This document shows positions 1 to 8,500 of a stretch of 64,000 nt of DNA, in pieces (position 1 is the first letter of the stretch; every line of letters starts with the position of its first letter). Source of the DNA: Paenibacillus brasilensis (GTDB taxonomy: Bacteria > Bacillota > Bacilli > Paenibacillales > Paenibacillaceae); NCBI RefSeq assembly GCF_009363115.1, contig NZ_CP045298.1, forward strand, positions 2,618,501-2,682,500, written 5' to 3'. Below the pieces are notes generated by a model, which saw nothing but the letters and a program-made list of their open reading frames with translations, searched no databases and was not told the DNA's origin. Both the position numbers and the translations under genes were made by a program.

Positions 1-150
1 CCCGTTAGCGTCGTAATGGTTGTGTGCAATTGGAGCCTTCTCAGGTGTAAATGAAGCAGCATTGGCTGCGCCAGTGGAGTACAGTGCTCCACCTCCTAAA
101 AATGCCAATGCCATCGTTCCTGCCAAAATCGCTTTCTTAGTGTTCTTCAT
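1..150 (-). CDS. Secreted protein, N-terminal part only
   Basis: The minus strand carries an ATG at 150 preceded by an AAAGGTGG ribosome binding site, and the frame stays open to the edge of the window, so only the first 50 codons are present. The protein begins MKNTKKAILAGTMALAF and continues into a hydrophobic stretch and an AANAAS cleavage site, which is a typical Sec signal peptide. The mature part starts SFTPEKAPIAHNHYDANG. The family cannot be named from this fragment. It is divergent from the GntR operon. Confidence 0.75.
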   Translation of the reverse strand, partial: MKNTKKAILAGTMALAFLGGGALYSTGAANAASFTPEKAPIAHNHYDANG

Positions 151-285
151 CTCATTTTCCACCTTTCGGTTATGGTTTGTTTGGTACGAAAACATCATAA
201 GATATCAACATGAATACTATCTTAGCGTAAGCTGAGCATTTGCTGAATGAAATTTGGATGATATGACTAGAAGTTTAAAATATAC

Positions 286-313
286 TTGTATTATGTGTAT
301 TAAGTGATATAAT
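286..313 (+). promoter_or_regulatory. Promoter of the YtrA-like operon
   Basis: TTGTAT at 286-291 and TATAAT at 308-313 are separated by 16 bases and match a sigma-A promoter about 45 bases upstream of the GntR start. The operator at 295-317 covers the spacer and the -10 box. Confidence 0.65.
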
Positions 314-317
314 ACAC
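295..317. promoter_or_regulatory. YtrA-type GntR operator
   Basis: An inverted repeat with perfect 8-base arms, GTGTATTA (295-302) and TAATACAC (310-317), can also be read as GTGTA, 13 bases, TACAC. From memory, the operator of B. subtilis YtrA is AGTGTA, 13 bases, TACACT, so the spacing and half sites agree. Binding here would block the -10 box, so autorepression of this operon is the natural inference. Confidence 0.65.
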
Positions 318-358
318 TACAGGCATGAGAGATTCAGCCGATTTAGGGGGAAACACCC

Positions 359-775
359 ATGGAAGAGCAACGGGTTGGCTCGTTTCGGTTTTTAATTGAC
401 TTTAGCCAGCCATTATATGAACAAGTATTGAATCAGGTACGAAGCTCCATCGCCAAAGGGGAGATTGAAATGGGGAGCAAAATGCCGTCTGTTCGTGATC
501 TGGCACAGGAATTGCGCATGAATCCGAATACTGTGATGCGGGCATATCAGGAGTTGGAGCGGGACGGACTGACAGAGAAGCGGCGCGGCCTGGGCACCTA
601 TGTCACATCGTCCAGTGAGCGGATTAACAGCTTCCGGGAGCAGCTGGCTAGGACGTATATCGATCAGTTCCTCGGGCAGATGAGCAGTCTGGGACTATCC
701 TGGGAGGATGTACAGCAGTATATAAGCAGCAAGCAGAGCGGGAATGATGAGAAAGGAGGCGGCGAAAGGGCATGA
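359..775 (+). CDS. GntR-family repressor, YtrA subfamily
   Basis: This 138-residue protein is a winged-helix DNA-binding regulator. Residues about 15-80 form the GntR domain: PLYEQVLNQVRSSI, then the recognition segment PSVRDLAQELRMNPNTVMRAY and the wing GLGTYVT. The tail after residue 80 is only about 55 residues, too short for an FadR, HutC or MocR effector domain and typical of the YtrA subfamily, whose members sit at the head of ABC-transporter operons. ATG at 359 follows AGGGGG. The stop overlaps the ABC ATPase gene by four bases. It probably represses its own operon through the operator at 295-317. In B. subtilis the YtrA regulon responds to cell-wall antibiotics; the signal here is unknown. 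Confidence 0.88.
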   Translation: MEEQRVGSFRFLIDFSQPLYEQVLNQVRSSIAKGEIEMGSKMPSVRDLAQELRMNPNTVMRAYQELERDGLTEKRRGLGTYVTSSSERINSFREQLARTYIDQFLGQMSSLGLSWEDVQQYISSKQSGNDEKGGGERA

Positions 776-1485
776 CGGAATCTATTGTGGTTGCCAGTCA
801 TCTAACGAAGCAATATGACAGTAAAAAAGCGCTGGATCAATTGGATGTCGTCATTCCGTCGGGACGTATCGTAGGAGTGCTTGGGCCCAATGGCTGCGGG
901 AAGTCAAGCTTCTTTCGGGCGATAACAGGATTGATTCAGCCGGACGGGGGCGAGCTTCACGTATTGGGGCAAAAGCCTGGCTGGGAAACCAACCGTGGCA
1001 TATCCTATCTTCCTGACCGGGCCCGTTGGTATCCCAATCATACAGTTCAGCAGACGCTGGAGTGGGGGGAGACCTTTTTGCCTGGCTTCAATATAAAGGA
1101 TGCGCATAAGCTTGCTGCTCATATGGATGTCGAGCTGGAGCTAAAAATGACTGGGCTGAGTCGCGGACAGGAGGCACGTGTGCTGCTGATTTTGTGTCTG
1201 GCGCGTGAGGTTCCGCTTATGATCCTGGATGAACCGTTTGCGGGAATTGACGTCCTTTCCAGAGAGGCGATTGTAGCCGGAATTATTGATTATTTGGAGG
1301 ATCGGCAGCAGTCGATACTCATTAGCACGCATGATATTCAGGAAGTGGAAGGCTTATTTGATTACACGGTCATGATGGACCGCGGGCGGGTAATATGGTC
1401 TGGTGATTCGGATGATTTGCGTGCAGAGCATGGCTCGCTGAATCAGGTGTTCCGCAATTTGTACAAAAAGGAGTGGAAGGCGTGA
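772..1485 (+). CDS. ABC transporter ATP-binding protein
   Basis: The 237-residue protein is the nucleotide-binding subunit of an ABC-2 type exporter. It has Walker A GPNGCGKSS near residue 40, a signature-like loop LSRGQEARV near residue 128 in place of LSGGQ, Walker B LMILDEPFAGID near residue 150, and the switch histidine in STHDIQ near residue 180. It overlaps the upstream GntR gene (ATGA) and the downstream permease gene (GTGA), so the three are translationally coupled. This matches the YtrB/YtrE type of small ATPase in GntR-led operons. Substrate is unknown; lipids, peptides or antibiotic-related stress are family-based guesses only. Confidence 0.9.
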   Translation: MTESIVVASHLTKQYDSKKALDQLDVVIPSGRIVGVLGPNGCGKSSFFRAITGLIQPDGGELHVLGQKPGWETNRGISYLPDRARWYPNHTVQQTLEWGETFLPGFNIKDAHKLAAHMDVELELKMTGLSRGQEARVLLILCLAREVPLMILDEPFAGIDVLSREAIVAGIIDYLEDRQQSILISTHDIQEVEGLFDYTVMMDRGRVIWSGDSDDLRAEHGSLNQVFRNLYKKEWKA

Positions 1486-2258
1486 ATTCATCCGGGCTGT
1501 TCAAAGATTTGGTACGCCATGAATTTCGAAATAAAGGAAGCTGGAGAAAGCAGAGCCGCAATCGCCTGCCCAGATCGTGGAGACTTGTGTATTTCTCACT
1601 ATTTTTACTTGCGGCGTTCGCTATTTCCTTATACTTCGCGCTTCACAACCAACTCGAATTGACAAGGCTGTGGTATGTCACCCTGGGCTTGCCATACATG
1701 ATCATTTTCATGGGTGTGGGAAGTCTGAGAAGAGAATGGGAAAATGACACCTACGGGTGGTGGCTGACCCTTCCCTATCCGCGCATGTGGCTGATCAGCG
1801 CCAAATGGATTGCCGCTATTTTACAAACCATTGTCGTGATATTGTTCCTGTTTGTGGCGGGTTCTTTGTTCGCGCTGTTCATCTCATCAACCATAGAGCC
1901 TTATACGTTTGCGGATGCAGCGTCCTTTATCATAGCCGGATTGAACTGGTTTGTGATGATTATCGTTTTCACACCGTTTGTTATTGCGCTGGGTCTACTG
2001 ACGGCCAGTACCAAATACAGTACTTTGCGGCCGATTAACCCGATACTGTGGATTCTTTTGATGGGTGGCGGGAGTGTCTTTTATTGGTCAAACGATCAAT
2101 GGATTCAATGGATTCATGGGCAGTTTGATCATGTTAAGACAGGACAATGGTTTCCTTTTACCTGGCATTTCCCGGTTGCGGTGTTGATCAGTTGGGTTGC
2201 TGCATATGTATTAATTCGCTTGAACGCATATTTGTTGGAGAAAAAACTGTCGATTTAG
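1482..2258 (+). CDS. ABC-2 type permease subunit
   Basis: This integral membrane protein of about 258 residues has roughly six hydrophobic segments, at about residues 35-55, 65-80, 105-130, 145-180, 190-205 and 225-250, separated by short polar loops. GTG at 1482 is chosen because AAGGAG at 1468-1472 lies nine bases upstream; an earlier GTG at 1473 would overlap that ribosome binding site. The start overlaps the stop of the ATPase gene. It is the membrane partner of that ATPase. No sequence feature fixes the substrate. Confidence 0.82.
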   Translation: MNSSGLFKDLVRHEFRNKGSWRKQSRNRLPRSWRLVYFSLFLLAAFAISLYFALHNQLELTRLWYVTLGLPYMIIFMGVGSLRREWENDTYGWWLTLPYPRMWLISAKWIAAILQTIVVILFLFVAGSLFALFISSTIEPYTFADAASFIIAGLNWFVMIIVFTPFVIALGLLTASTKYSTLRPINPILWILLMGGGSVFYWSNDQWIQWIHGQFDHVKTGQWFPFTWHFPVAVLISWVAAYVLIRLNAYLLEKKLSI

Positions 2259-2296
2259 CATAGACAAATTACTATATATTAGAAAGGAATTTCACC

Positions 2297-2782
2297 ATGA
2301 CGACGATATTCATATATGTATTGATGGCTGTTTTGGTGGGGCTGATGATCTGGCTCAGAACCAAAAGAAGAGGGGGGCCGGTAAAAGGAAACGGAGTCCG
2401 CCTTTTGCTTCCCTTGTTTATCGCATGCCCGGTTATGATGGTATCTGTATATCAATTACTGCATATTCCCGGTCAGACGCATGCGCTTCCCGCCTTTTGG
2501 GAGCTGCTGGTCGCCGGGCTGCTAGGGGCTTTGTTTGGTTATGTCATTTTGCTGCATACGGCGTATGAAAGACGGGATGACGGTCTTATTTATCCCAAGC
2601 CGAATCAATATTTTAAATACATTATTATCGCCATTATTTTGATTCGCGTCGTTTTGACCCAGTACCTCAGCAGTTTGGGTACGAGCGAAATTAGCCTGCT
2701 GGCGATTACGATGGCGCTGGTATATATCTCAATCTGGCGGATTGGGAGCTTCATCAAGTTTCGGAGAACGTTATCGGTATAA
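2297..2782 (+). CDS. CcdC-like membrane protein
   Basis: The 161-residue protein has four or five predicted membrane helices (about residues 3-18, 34-53, 67-88, 107-125 and 130-148) with a basic loop TKRRGGPVKGNGVRLLLP after the first helix. That loop and the YERRDDGLIYPKPNQYF segment recall the CcdC/DUF1453 family, named from the B. subtilis ccd region; the assignment is from memory of the family and is moderate. A ribosome binding site GAAAGGA precedes the ATG. It is the last gene of the GntR operon, 38 bases after the permease. Its C-terminal codons run into the octamer repeat at 2776-2809. Confidence 0.6.
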   Translation: MTTIFIYVLMAVLVGLMIWLRTKRRGGPVKGNGVRLLLPLFIACPVMMVSVYQLLHIPGQTHALPAFWELLVAGLLGALFGYVILLHTAYERRDDGLIYPKPNQYFKYIIIAIILIRVVLTQYLSSLGTSEISLLAITMALVYISIWRIGSFIKFRRTLSV

Positions 2783-2822
2783 CGGTATAACGGTATAACG
2801 GTATAACGCAATAACGATATAA
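2776..2822. repeat. Tandem octamer CGGTATAA, four copies plus degenerate copies
   Basis: Four head-to-tail copies of CGGTATAA begin inside the last codons of the preceding gene and run past its stop. They are followed by weaker copies (CAATAAC, GATATAAC). The first copy supplies the final codons and stop, so slippage here would change the C-terminus or the untranslated tail. Confidence 0.75.
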
Positions 2823-2832
2823 CTATGTAAAG

Positions 2833-2886
2833 AAGCGGGATTCCTGTTCACAAGCATACCTTTGCTTGGCGATCGGACCCGCTTTT
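2833..2886 (+). terminator. Probable terminator of the GntR operon
   Basis: AAGCGGG at 2833-2839 pairs with CCCGCTT at 2878-2884, followed by a short T run. The long loop contains its own small hairpin AAGCAtaccTTTGCTT. The shape is acceptable but the T tract is short. Confidence 0.5.
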
Positions 2887-3068
2887 GCACAGCTTCATCA
2901 TAAATTCATTTGTCAGCAAGTTATCATACATTGTTATTGCTCCCCATATCCTTTATTCTAAGGTTGTGGCTTGCTGTTTAACGACCACACGTATAAAAGT
3001 TTGAAGGGAGGGATATTAAGGTTTCAAAAGATTTAAACGGGGTTTAAAGATAAGGTAGGCGGGAAGAG

Positions 3069-3104
3069 TTGCTTTTTGTGACTAGCTGTAACTATAATAG
3101 TTAC
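3069..3104 (+). promoter_or_regulatory. Promoter with palindromic operator over the -10 box
   Basis: TTGCTT at 3069-3074 and TATAAT at 3093-3098 (18-base spacer) form a promoter for the gene at 3158. The -10 box is the centre of a perfect 17-base inverted repeat, GTAACTATAATAGTTAC (3088-3104). A dimeric repressor, for example of MarR or HxlR type, could bind there; the regulator is not identified. Confidence 0.55.
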
Positions 3105-3157
3105 ATAAAATTACTTTTTCAATGTTTTATTTTACAAGATGAGAGGGGCTTACATTC

Positions 3158-4378
3158 ATGAAAAAACATACAGTTACTGCCGCGCTCGCTGGGCTGCTCG
3201 TGCTATCTTCTGCTGTACCTGCCTTGGCAGCCGAGGTAAAACCGGCTACAGGTATCCAGGTTTGGGTAGATGGCAAAAAAGAGGCTTATAAAATTGCGCC
3301 TATCGTGAGAAATCAGCAGGTTTTGATTCCTTTGAGACAATTGGCTACCAGTTTGGGCATTCCGCTGGATTCCAAGCATATTACGTTTAATACTGCGCGT
3401 CAAAGTACGACCATTCGTTATGACCAGGCGACGGTTGTGCTGGTGTCAGGCAGTCCGGAAGCGCAAATCAACGGAATTAAGGTACCACTGTCAACCTCGA
3501 CTATATTGACTAAACAAGGGATAACTTATGTTCCGGTGGATGTCGTCAAAGAAGCGTGGGGCAAGCAAGTGACTTGGGACCCGGCCAGCCAAACGGTGCA
3601 AATCGGGGTGAGCAATAAGGATAAGGTCGTTGAAATCCTGAAAAGCTTTGAAACCGGAGATACGAAAGCGGCCGAGACCTGGATCAGCAAGGATCAGTAC
3701 ATTCAACACAATCTGAGCGTTCCCAACGGGAGAGATGGCTTGCTGCAATTGATTAGCCAACTCAAGGGGGCTAATGCACAGGTTGAAATCCAAAGGGTCC
3801 TTCAGGATGGCAACTACGTAGCGGTTCACTATAAAGAGTCCATTGCAGGAAAATCAAGCATCGTCTTTGATATTTTCCGTTTCGACAGCAATGGCAAAAT
3901 CGTTGAGCATTGGGACAATATTCAGGACTCCGCCCCAGCTAATCCAAGCGGACATACCATGATTGACGGAACAACACAAATTACAGATCGCAATCAAACC
4001 GAGACAAACAAAACGTTAATCCGCAAATTTGTGGATGATGTGCTGGTTGGCAAAAATCGTGCTGCATTGGAAAGCTATTATAATGGTGATCAATACATTC
4101 AGCATAACCCTCTTTTTGGTGACGGAGTATCCAATCTGAAGCAAGCATTCTCCGCAGTGGGAAGCCAGGGAGCTTCCTTTGGATATGATCAGGTTCATAT
4201 GGTCATTGGAGAAGGCAACTTCGTGCTGGTTGTGAGTGAAATCAAACCGCCAAACGGAAGCTCGGCTGGTGTCTACGATCTATTCCGTGTAGAGAATGGC
4301 AAAGTCGCAGAGCATTGGGATGTAGTTCAGGATGTTCCAGCTAAAGCAGAGTGGAAAAATACGAACGGAAAGTTTTAA
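3158..4378 (+). CDS. Secreted protein: copper-amine-oxidase-N-like domain plus two SnoaL-like domains
   Basis: The 406-residue protein starts with a clear signal peptide (MKKHTVTAALAGLLVLSSAV, cleavage after ALAA). Residues about 30-145 resemble the copper amine oxidase N-terminal (stalk) domain common in Paenibacillus envelope proteins, with VWVDGKKEAYKIAPIV and VLIPLRQLATSLG. Two SnoaL/NTF2-like domains follow, at about 155-270 and 285-400, each with a D/NQYIQHN motif and an EHWD(N/V) strand near its end; they are clearly an internal duplication. Such folds often bind small hydrophobic molecules, but no reaction can be assigned. The gene is monocistronic with its own promoter and terminator. 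Confidence 0.75.
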   Translation: MKKHTVTAALAGLLVLSSAVPALAAEVKPATGIQVWVDGKKEAYKIAPIVRNQQVLIPLRQLATSLGIPLDSKHITFNTARQSTTIRYDQATVVLVSGSPEAQINGIKVPLSTSTILTKQGITYVPVDVVKEAWGKQVTWDPASQTVQIGVSNKDKVVEILKSFETGDTKAAETWISKDQYIQHNLSVPNGRDGLLQLISQLKGANAQVEIQRVLQDGNYVAVHYKESIAGKSSIVFDIFRFDSNGKIVEHWDNIQDSAPANPSGHTMIDGTTQITDRNQTETNKTLIRKFVDDVLVGKNRAALESYYNGDQYIQHNPLFGDGVSNLKQAFSAVGSQGASFGYDQVHMVIGEGNFVLVVSEIKPPNGSSAGVYDLFRVENGKVAEHWDVVQDVPAKAEWKNTNGKF

Positions 4379-4415
4379 ACATACGCTTGTAGTAGAGCGT
4401 GCAAGAGCATAACCC

Positions 4416-4458
4416 AAAGAACTTCCCACCCGCATTCTGGGGCTGTGGAAGTTCTTTT
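4416..4458. terminator. Bidirectional terminator
   Basis: AAAGAACTTCC.AC pairs with GTGGAAGTTCTTTT around a short loop. It serves the secreted protein on the plus strand and the LacI gene, which ends at 4461, on the minus strand. Confidence 0.8.
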
Positions 4459-4460
4459 CA

Positions 4461-5465
4461 TTACATATTTTGCTGACCTTGGGGGATACATACTGCACCT
4501 GCGGATTCTCTTTGGACAAGCGTAACATACAAACGTTCATGGTCCACTTCTTCCCCTGCAATGATTTTGAGAACCTGCTCGGCAGCTACAGCGCCCCATT
4601 TGCGCTTGGAGTAATCAATAGTAGTCAGGCGGGGCTGAATATATTGTGTCAGCTCAATATTATCAAAGCCGACGATATGAATATCCTTGCCGATCGTCAG
4701 CTCTGACTGAGCCATTCGATTGTAAAAGCCTACGGCCATTTCATCATTGAGGCAAAAGACGGCTACAGGTCCCGAATCCGGACTGACATGCTGCTGCAAA
4801 ATCATCTCGGCCGCCTGCTCGCCGCCCGATTTCTCAAAATTGCCACGGATCTCGATCAATTCGGCGATGCCACTCCGTTCAATGGTTTGCTTGACCGCCT
4901 GCATCCGTTGCCATGAATCGTAAGAACCGTCTGGTCCAGTGACAACATACAGCTTGCGGTGTCCCAATTCCAATAGATGCTCTACCGCGAGTGCGGCACC
5001 CGCTTTGTTATCCAGCAGCACCTGATTAATGTTAGGGTGACTCAGTTCACGGTCCAGTACGACAATTTTATGTCCTCGCTCGGCGTAGCTTAGCAGTTCC
5101 TCACTATCAAACGTCTGATCCAGCACGATGGCGCCGTCGATCATGCGCTCCGGCAGCATACGGTGTGATTGCTTGCCGCTGCATACGATGAGGTCATATT
5201 CTTTACGGTTCAAAATTTCCTTGATGCCGTACAGTAAATCTCCATAAACGTCTCCACGAAAATCAGTCAGGAAAACGCCAATAATTTTGGTTTGCCTTTT
5301 CTTGAGATTACGTGCGGCGGCATTTGGCACATAGTTAAGCTCTTTGGCAATCGCCAAGATGCGTGCGCAAGTCTCTTCCGTTACCTTATCGCTGCCGTTC
5401 AAAGCATATGAAACAGTGGATATGGAAACGCCCGCCTGTTTGGCGATGTCTTTAATGCTGACCAC
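4461..5465 (-). CDS. LacI-family transcriptional regulator
   Basis: The 334-residue protein has a LacI helix-turn-helix at residues 3-24 (SIKDIAKQAGVSISTVSYAL), the hinge segment with AAARNLKKRQT, and a periplasmic-binding-like effector domain from about residue 60. It is the last gene of the minus-strand run GH3, GH94, LacI and lies 134 bases after the GH94 stop. The two palindromes with core GAAACGTTTC at the divergent promoters (11366-11383 and 11551-11566) fit its family's binding sites, so it very likely controls both arms of this sugar locus. The effector is inferred to be a beta-glucooligosaccharide. Confidence 0.93.
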   Translation of the reverse strand: MVSIKDIAKQAGVSISTVSYALNGSDKVTEETCARILAIAKELNYVPNAAARNLKKRQTKIIGVFLTDFRGDVYGDLLYGIKEILNRKEYDLIVCSGKQSHRMLPERMIDGAIVLDQTFDSEELLSYAERGHKIVVLDRELSHPNINQVLLDNKAGAALAVEHLLELGHRKLYVVTGPDGSYDSWQRMQAVKQTIERSGIAELIEIRGNFEKSGGEQAAEMILQQHVSPDSGPVAVFCLNDEMAVGFYNRMAQSELTIGKDIHIVGFDNIELTQYIQPRLTTIDYSKRKWGAVAAEQVLKIIAGEEVDHERLYVTLVQRESAGAVCIPQGQQNM

Positions 5466-5555
5466 ATCGTCCCCTCCTGTTCGTTTGTCTCTATTTTTTC
5501 GTTATTAACCACAAATCTATTTGAAAAATCGTAGCCCTACAGGTAAGCAGCAAAG

Positions 5556-5575
5556 GGCGATCCCGCAAGATCGCC
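5556..5575 (-). other. Intercistronic hairpin between GH94 and LacI genes
   Basis: GGCGATC (5556-5562) and GATCGCC (5569-5575) form a perfect 7-base stem with a 6-base loop in the gap between the GH94 stop and the LacI start. There is no good T run, so it is more likely an mRNA-stability or attenuation element than a full terminator. Confidence 0.5.
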
Positions 5576-5599
5576 ATCACTTTGTTGCCTATGCCTGAT

Positions 5600-8500
5600 T
5601 TATAAAACAATCTCCAGACGATGTACACCATCATGATCTGTCAGCGCCTGCTCGAAGGTGTCACGCTTGATGCGCATGCCACCGGAGCGGTAGCGATTAC
5701 CGTCGGCGGGCTCACTCTCCAGTGGCCTTCCGTTCAATACTGCACGTCCTTGCTCACCGCTATGATGCTCTTGCAGCAGGCGGTAAACAAAGGTGATCGG
5801 TTTCCCGGCAAAGGAAAATTCAAATTCCAATCCGTCAAGATCGTCCGGCAGTACAGGGTCCAAAATCAGGTCCTCACCCGACTGGCGAATACCCAGAACA
5901 TTCGAAATGAGCTGATTCATGTAGATTCCCGGGCCGCTGGAGTAAATTCTCCAGCCGCCTTTGACAGGTACGGCTCCTGCACGCAGTTCATCAAACCGTT
6001 CCTGTGCTTCATAACGGTTATTGCATTTGCCGTCGGAGCTGCTGAAATAGGCATTGCTCTGACGCCATTCAGCGTTCGGTACGGACATGCGGATGCCAAC
6101 CGGATTGATGAGCTTCAGGCTGTGCCAGGCGTCATCTTTGCGACCCAGCTTGGCCATCGCCTCCACGAAGCGGATATGGGCATGCACATATTGCAGCCCA
6201 ACCTCACGGCCGAAGTTGGCCGCTTGCTCTGCGCGCTTGAAATGCGAGCTAACACCGCCATCGTATTGCGCTGGGCGGTTCATCAGGCGCACGCCATCCG
6301 GGCAGAGGAACTGCTCGCGGATGAGCTGTTCGTGAGCCAATGCTTGCTCGGGCGTGAGCAGCTGGCTGGTCATGCTGCGTGTCATCGGCAGCAAGCGGTA
6401 GTGAATGCCCGTCTCGGTGTCGGACGGATGAAGCATCAGCTTGGGCTGGCCAGGCTCCTCCATATATACAAAGCCTGGGATAATACCGCTTTCCAGCATA
6501 TAGCGGTTAAAATCCTTCCGGATGCCTTCGGCCATTTGGTGCAGATCGTGGGCAATTGTATCTGCTTCGTTGACGACACCTGCTGGCGCCTCTTCCAAAG
6601 CAGTAGCAAAGTTGCTAATCACCTGATAGGTGAGGGCAACCGTCCAACTGCTCGCCATGTATTGCTTCAACTGGGCGTTGGCTGGCTGGAGCGTGTCATC
6701 CCAATCGCCGTCGCCGTAGGCCGACAGATGCGTGTCATGAAGGAAATTCACCCGAATATACTCGATTTCCTTCTTTGCATGCTCCATGAGGGTCGCGGTC
6801 TGCTTGGAAAAATCGAAAGAATGCCGATGGGTGTAGGGTACATTTTCTTCCAGAATACTGTAATCCCGGGTCGCGGTCAAATAATCACCGAGTACCTTGA
6901 GCGGCCAGACGATAATATCGCCATGGCTTTCTTCCTGCTGTACGCGAGTATAGTTGTCGAACATAAACCATTGCGGCCAGTTACCGCTATCCTCGTACTG
7001 ATGGCTGAATACAGTCAACAAAATGGAACGGACCTCATCATACTTTTGTACGGCTGAGAAATATTCTACAGGTCCCTGACATACGTCACGTGTTCCCCAT
7101 GCTGCACCGCCATATTGCTCCAGACCATGAGGCACGGAGTAGTGGACGAGCATATTGTGGGTATACCACCAGGCCACCGCATTCACACGGAATAGCTCGC
7201 TGGTTTCCTGACCGCCCTGTGTCAGATGGAAGCCGTTAATAAGCTCGGCAAAGTATTGCCGATAGCGCTCACGCTCGTCTTCAAAGGACACGTGGCGCTT
7301 CCTGCGCGCCTGGTCTTTCCCGGTCGAGCGGCCATGCAACCAGCCCTGCACGGTGCAGGTCCATTCACTGCTGTCGCCCAGCTTCAGCACGACCAGAGAT
7401 GGATCGGGGCAGACAGCACCCTGCAGCAGTGCGCGAGCGTCGCTCACTTGTTGTAGCGGAGCACCTTCTACCTGCATACAGTACAGCAGGTCCGGATAGG
7501 CTTTGGCGCTCGGTGAAGCGGAATCTGCCCGGAAGAGCAGGGCGTCACCTTCGCGTTTCATATGAAATGGAAGCTCATATTCGTTCATATGCATAGATAG
7601 CTGCTGAGTCACGAGGAACGGATAGGCTTTGCCGCTTGCAGAGCGCACGTGCAGCCGTACTTCCAGCGTATCGGCGTTCGTATGGTTTGTAATGATGAGC
7701 GTATCGTCAGCGGTCTTGTAATACCAGCGTACATAGTTAAAGCCAATTTCGAACAGGGAAGGCATCGTGAGCAGACGGTATTTCCCTTCGATTCCGACAT
7801 AGATACGCTGCCCGGATGTTTTGGGAATGTTAAGCGCATTACGCGCGTTTGTGATCATTTTGTTGAAATTCGTGTTCCCGATCACGAGCTGCGAATTGAA
7901 CACTCCATACATATAGGAGGTGGTGGTAATTGTTTCTTCCTTGTCTCCCGTGTAGTGTCCGCCCATTAAAATATGTCCGTGGGAACGTTCTACACGAAGC
8001 TCTTTGGATTTGAGTACGACATGCTCATAGCTGTCCGTGAAAAAGGAAAGTAGTGCATTGCCATCCCGTTCTTCCTCCTGCCGCTTCGGGAAAAGCTGTT
8101 TCACTTCGGCATCGGTCATGTCCAGTGTGTAGAGCGGCTCACCGATGGCTTGGTCTGGAGCTACACGCCCAGCCTGTAAATCATCTGCGGCATGTACCGG
8201 AATGATAGGATCGGAAGCGGTGGCCAGAATGGCAGCGACTTCTTCGCGTGCTTTTGTCACCAGCTCCTCATACTCCGGCTTCGTCACCGCCGTGGGATGA
8301 TTCGGCTGGAACAGACCGTAAAAGGTAAAGCGAGCTTCCCCGGCAAGCTTCACCCGCTCGGATTGCAATGCTGTATAGGCAAATTCGTATTGGTACACTT
8401 CATTGGCGAGCGAGTCGCGATGCAGGGCTTCCGGCTCGTTCGTTTCTTTGTACGAAAGTCCAAAGAACTGAAATCCGTCCGTCGAGTAGCCGACGGTGCG

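Noticed and set aside
5621..7057. 478-codon open frame on the plus strand inside the GH94 gene
   Set aside because: It is the antisense shadow of a GC-rich coding region; it has no ribosome binding site, no recognisable domain, and the minus-strand frame is a full-length GH94 enzyme.
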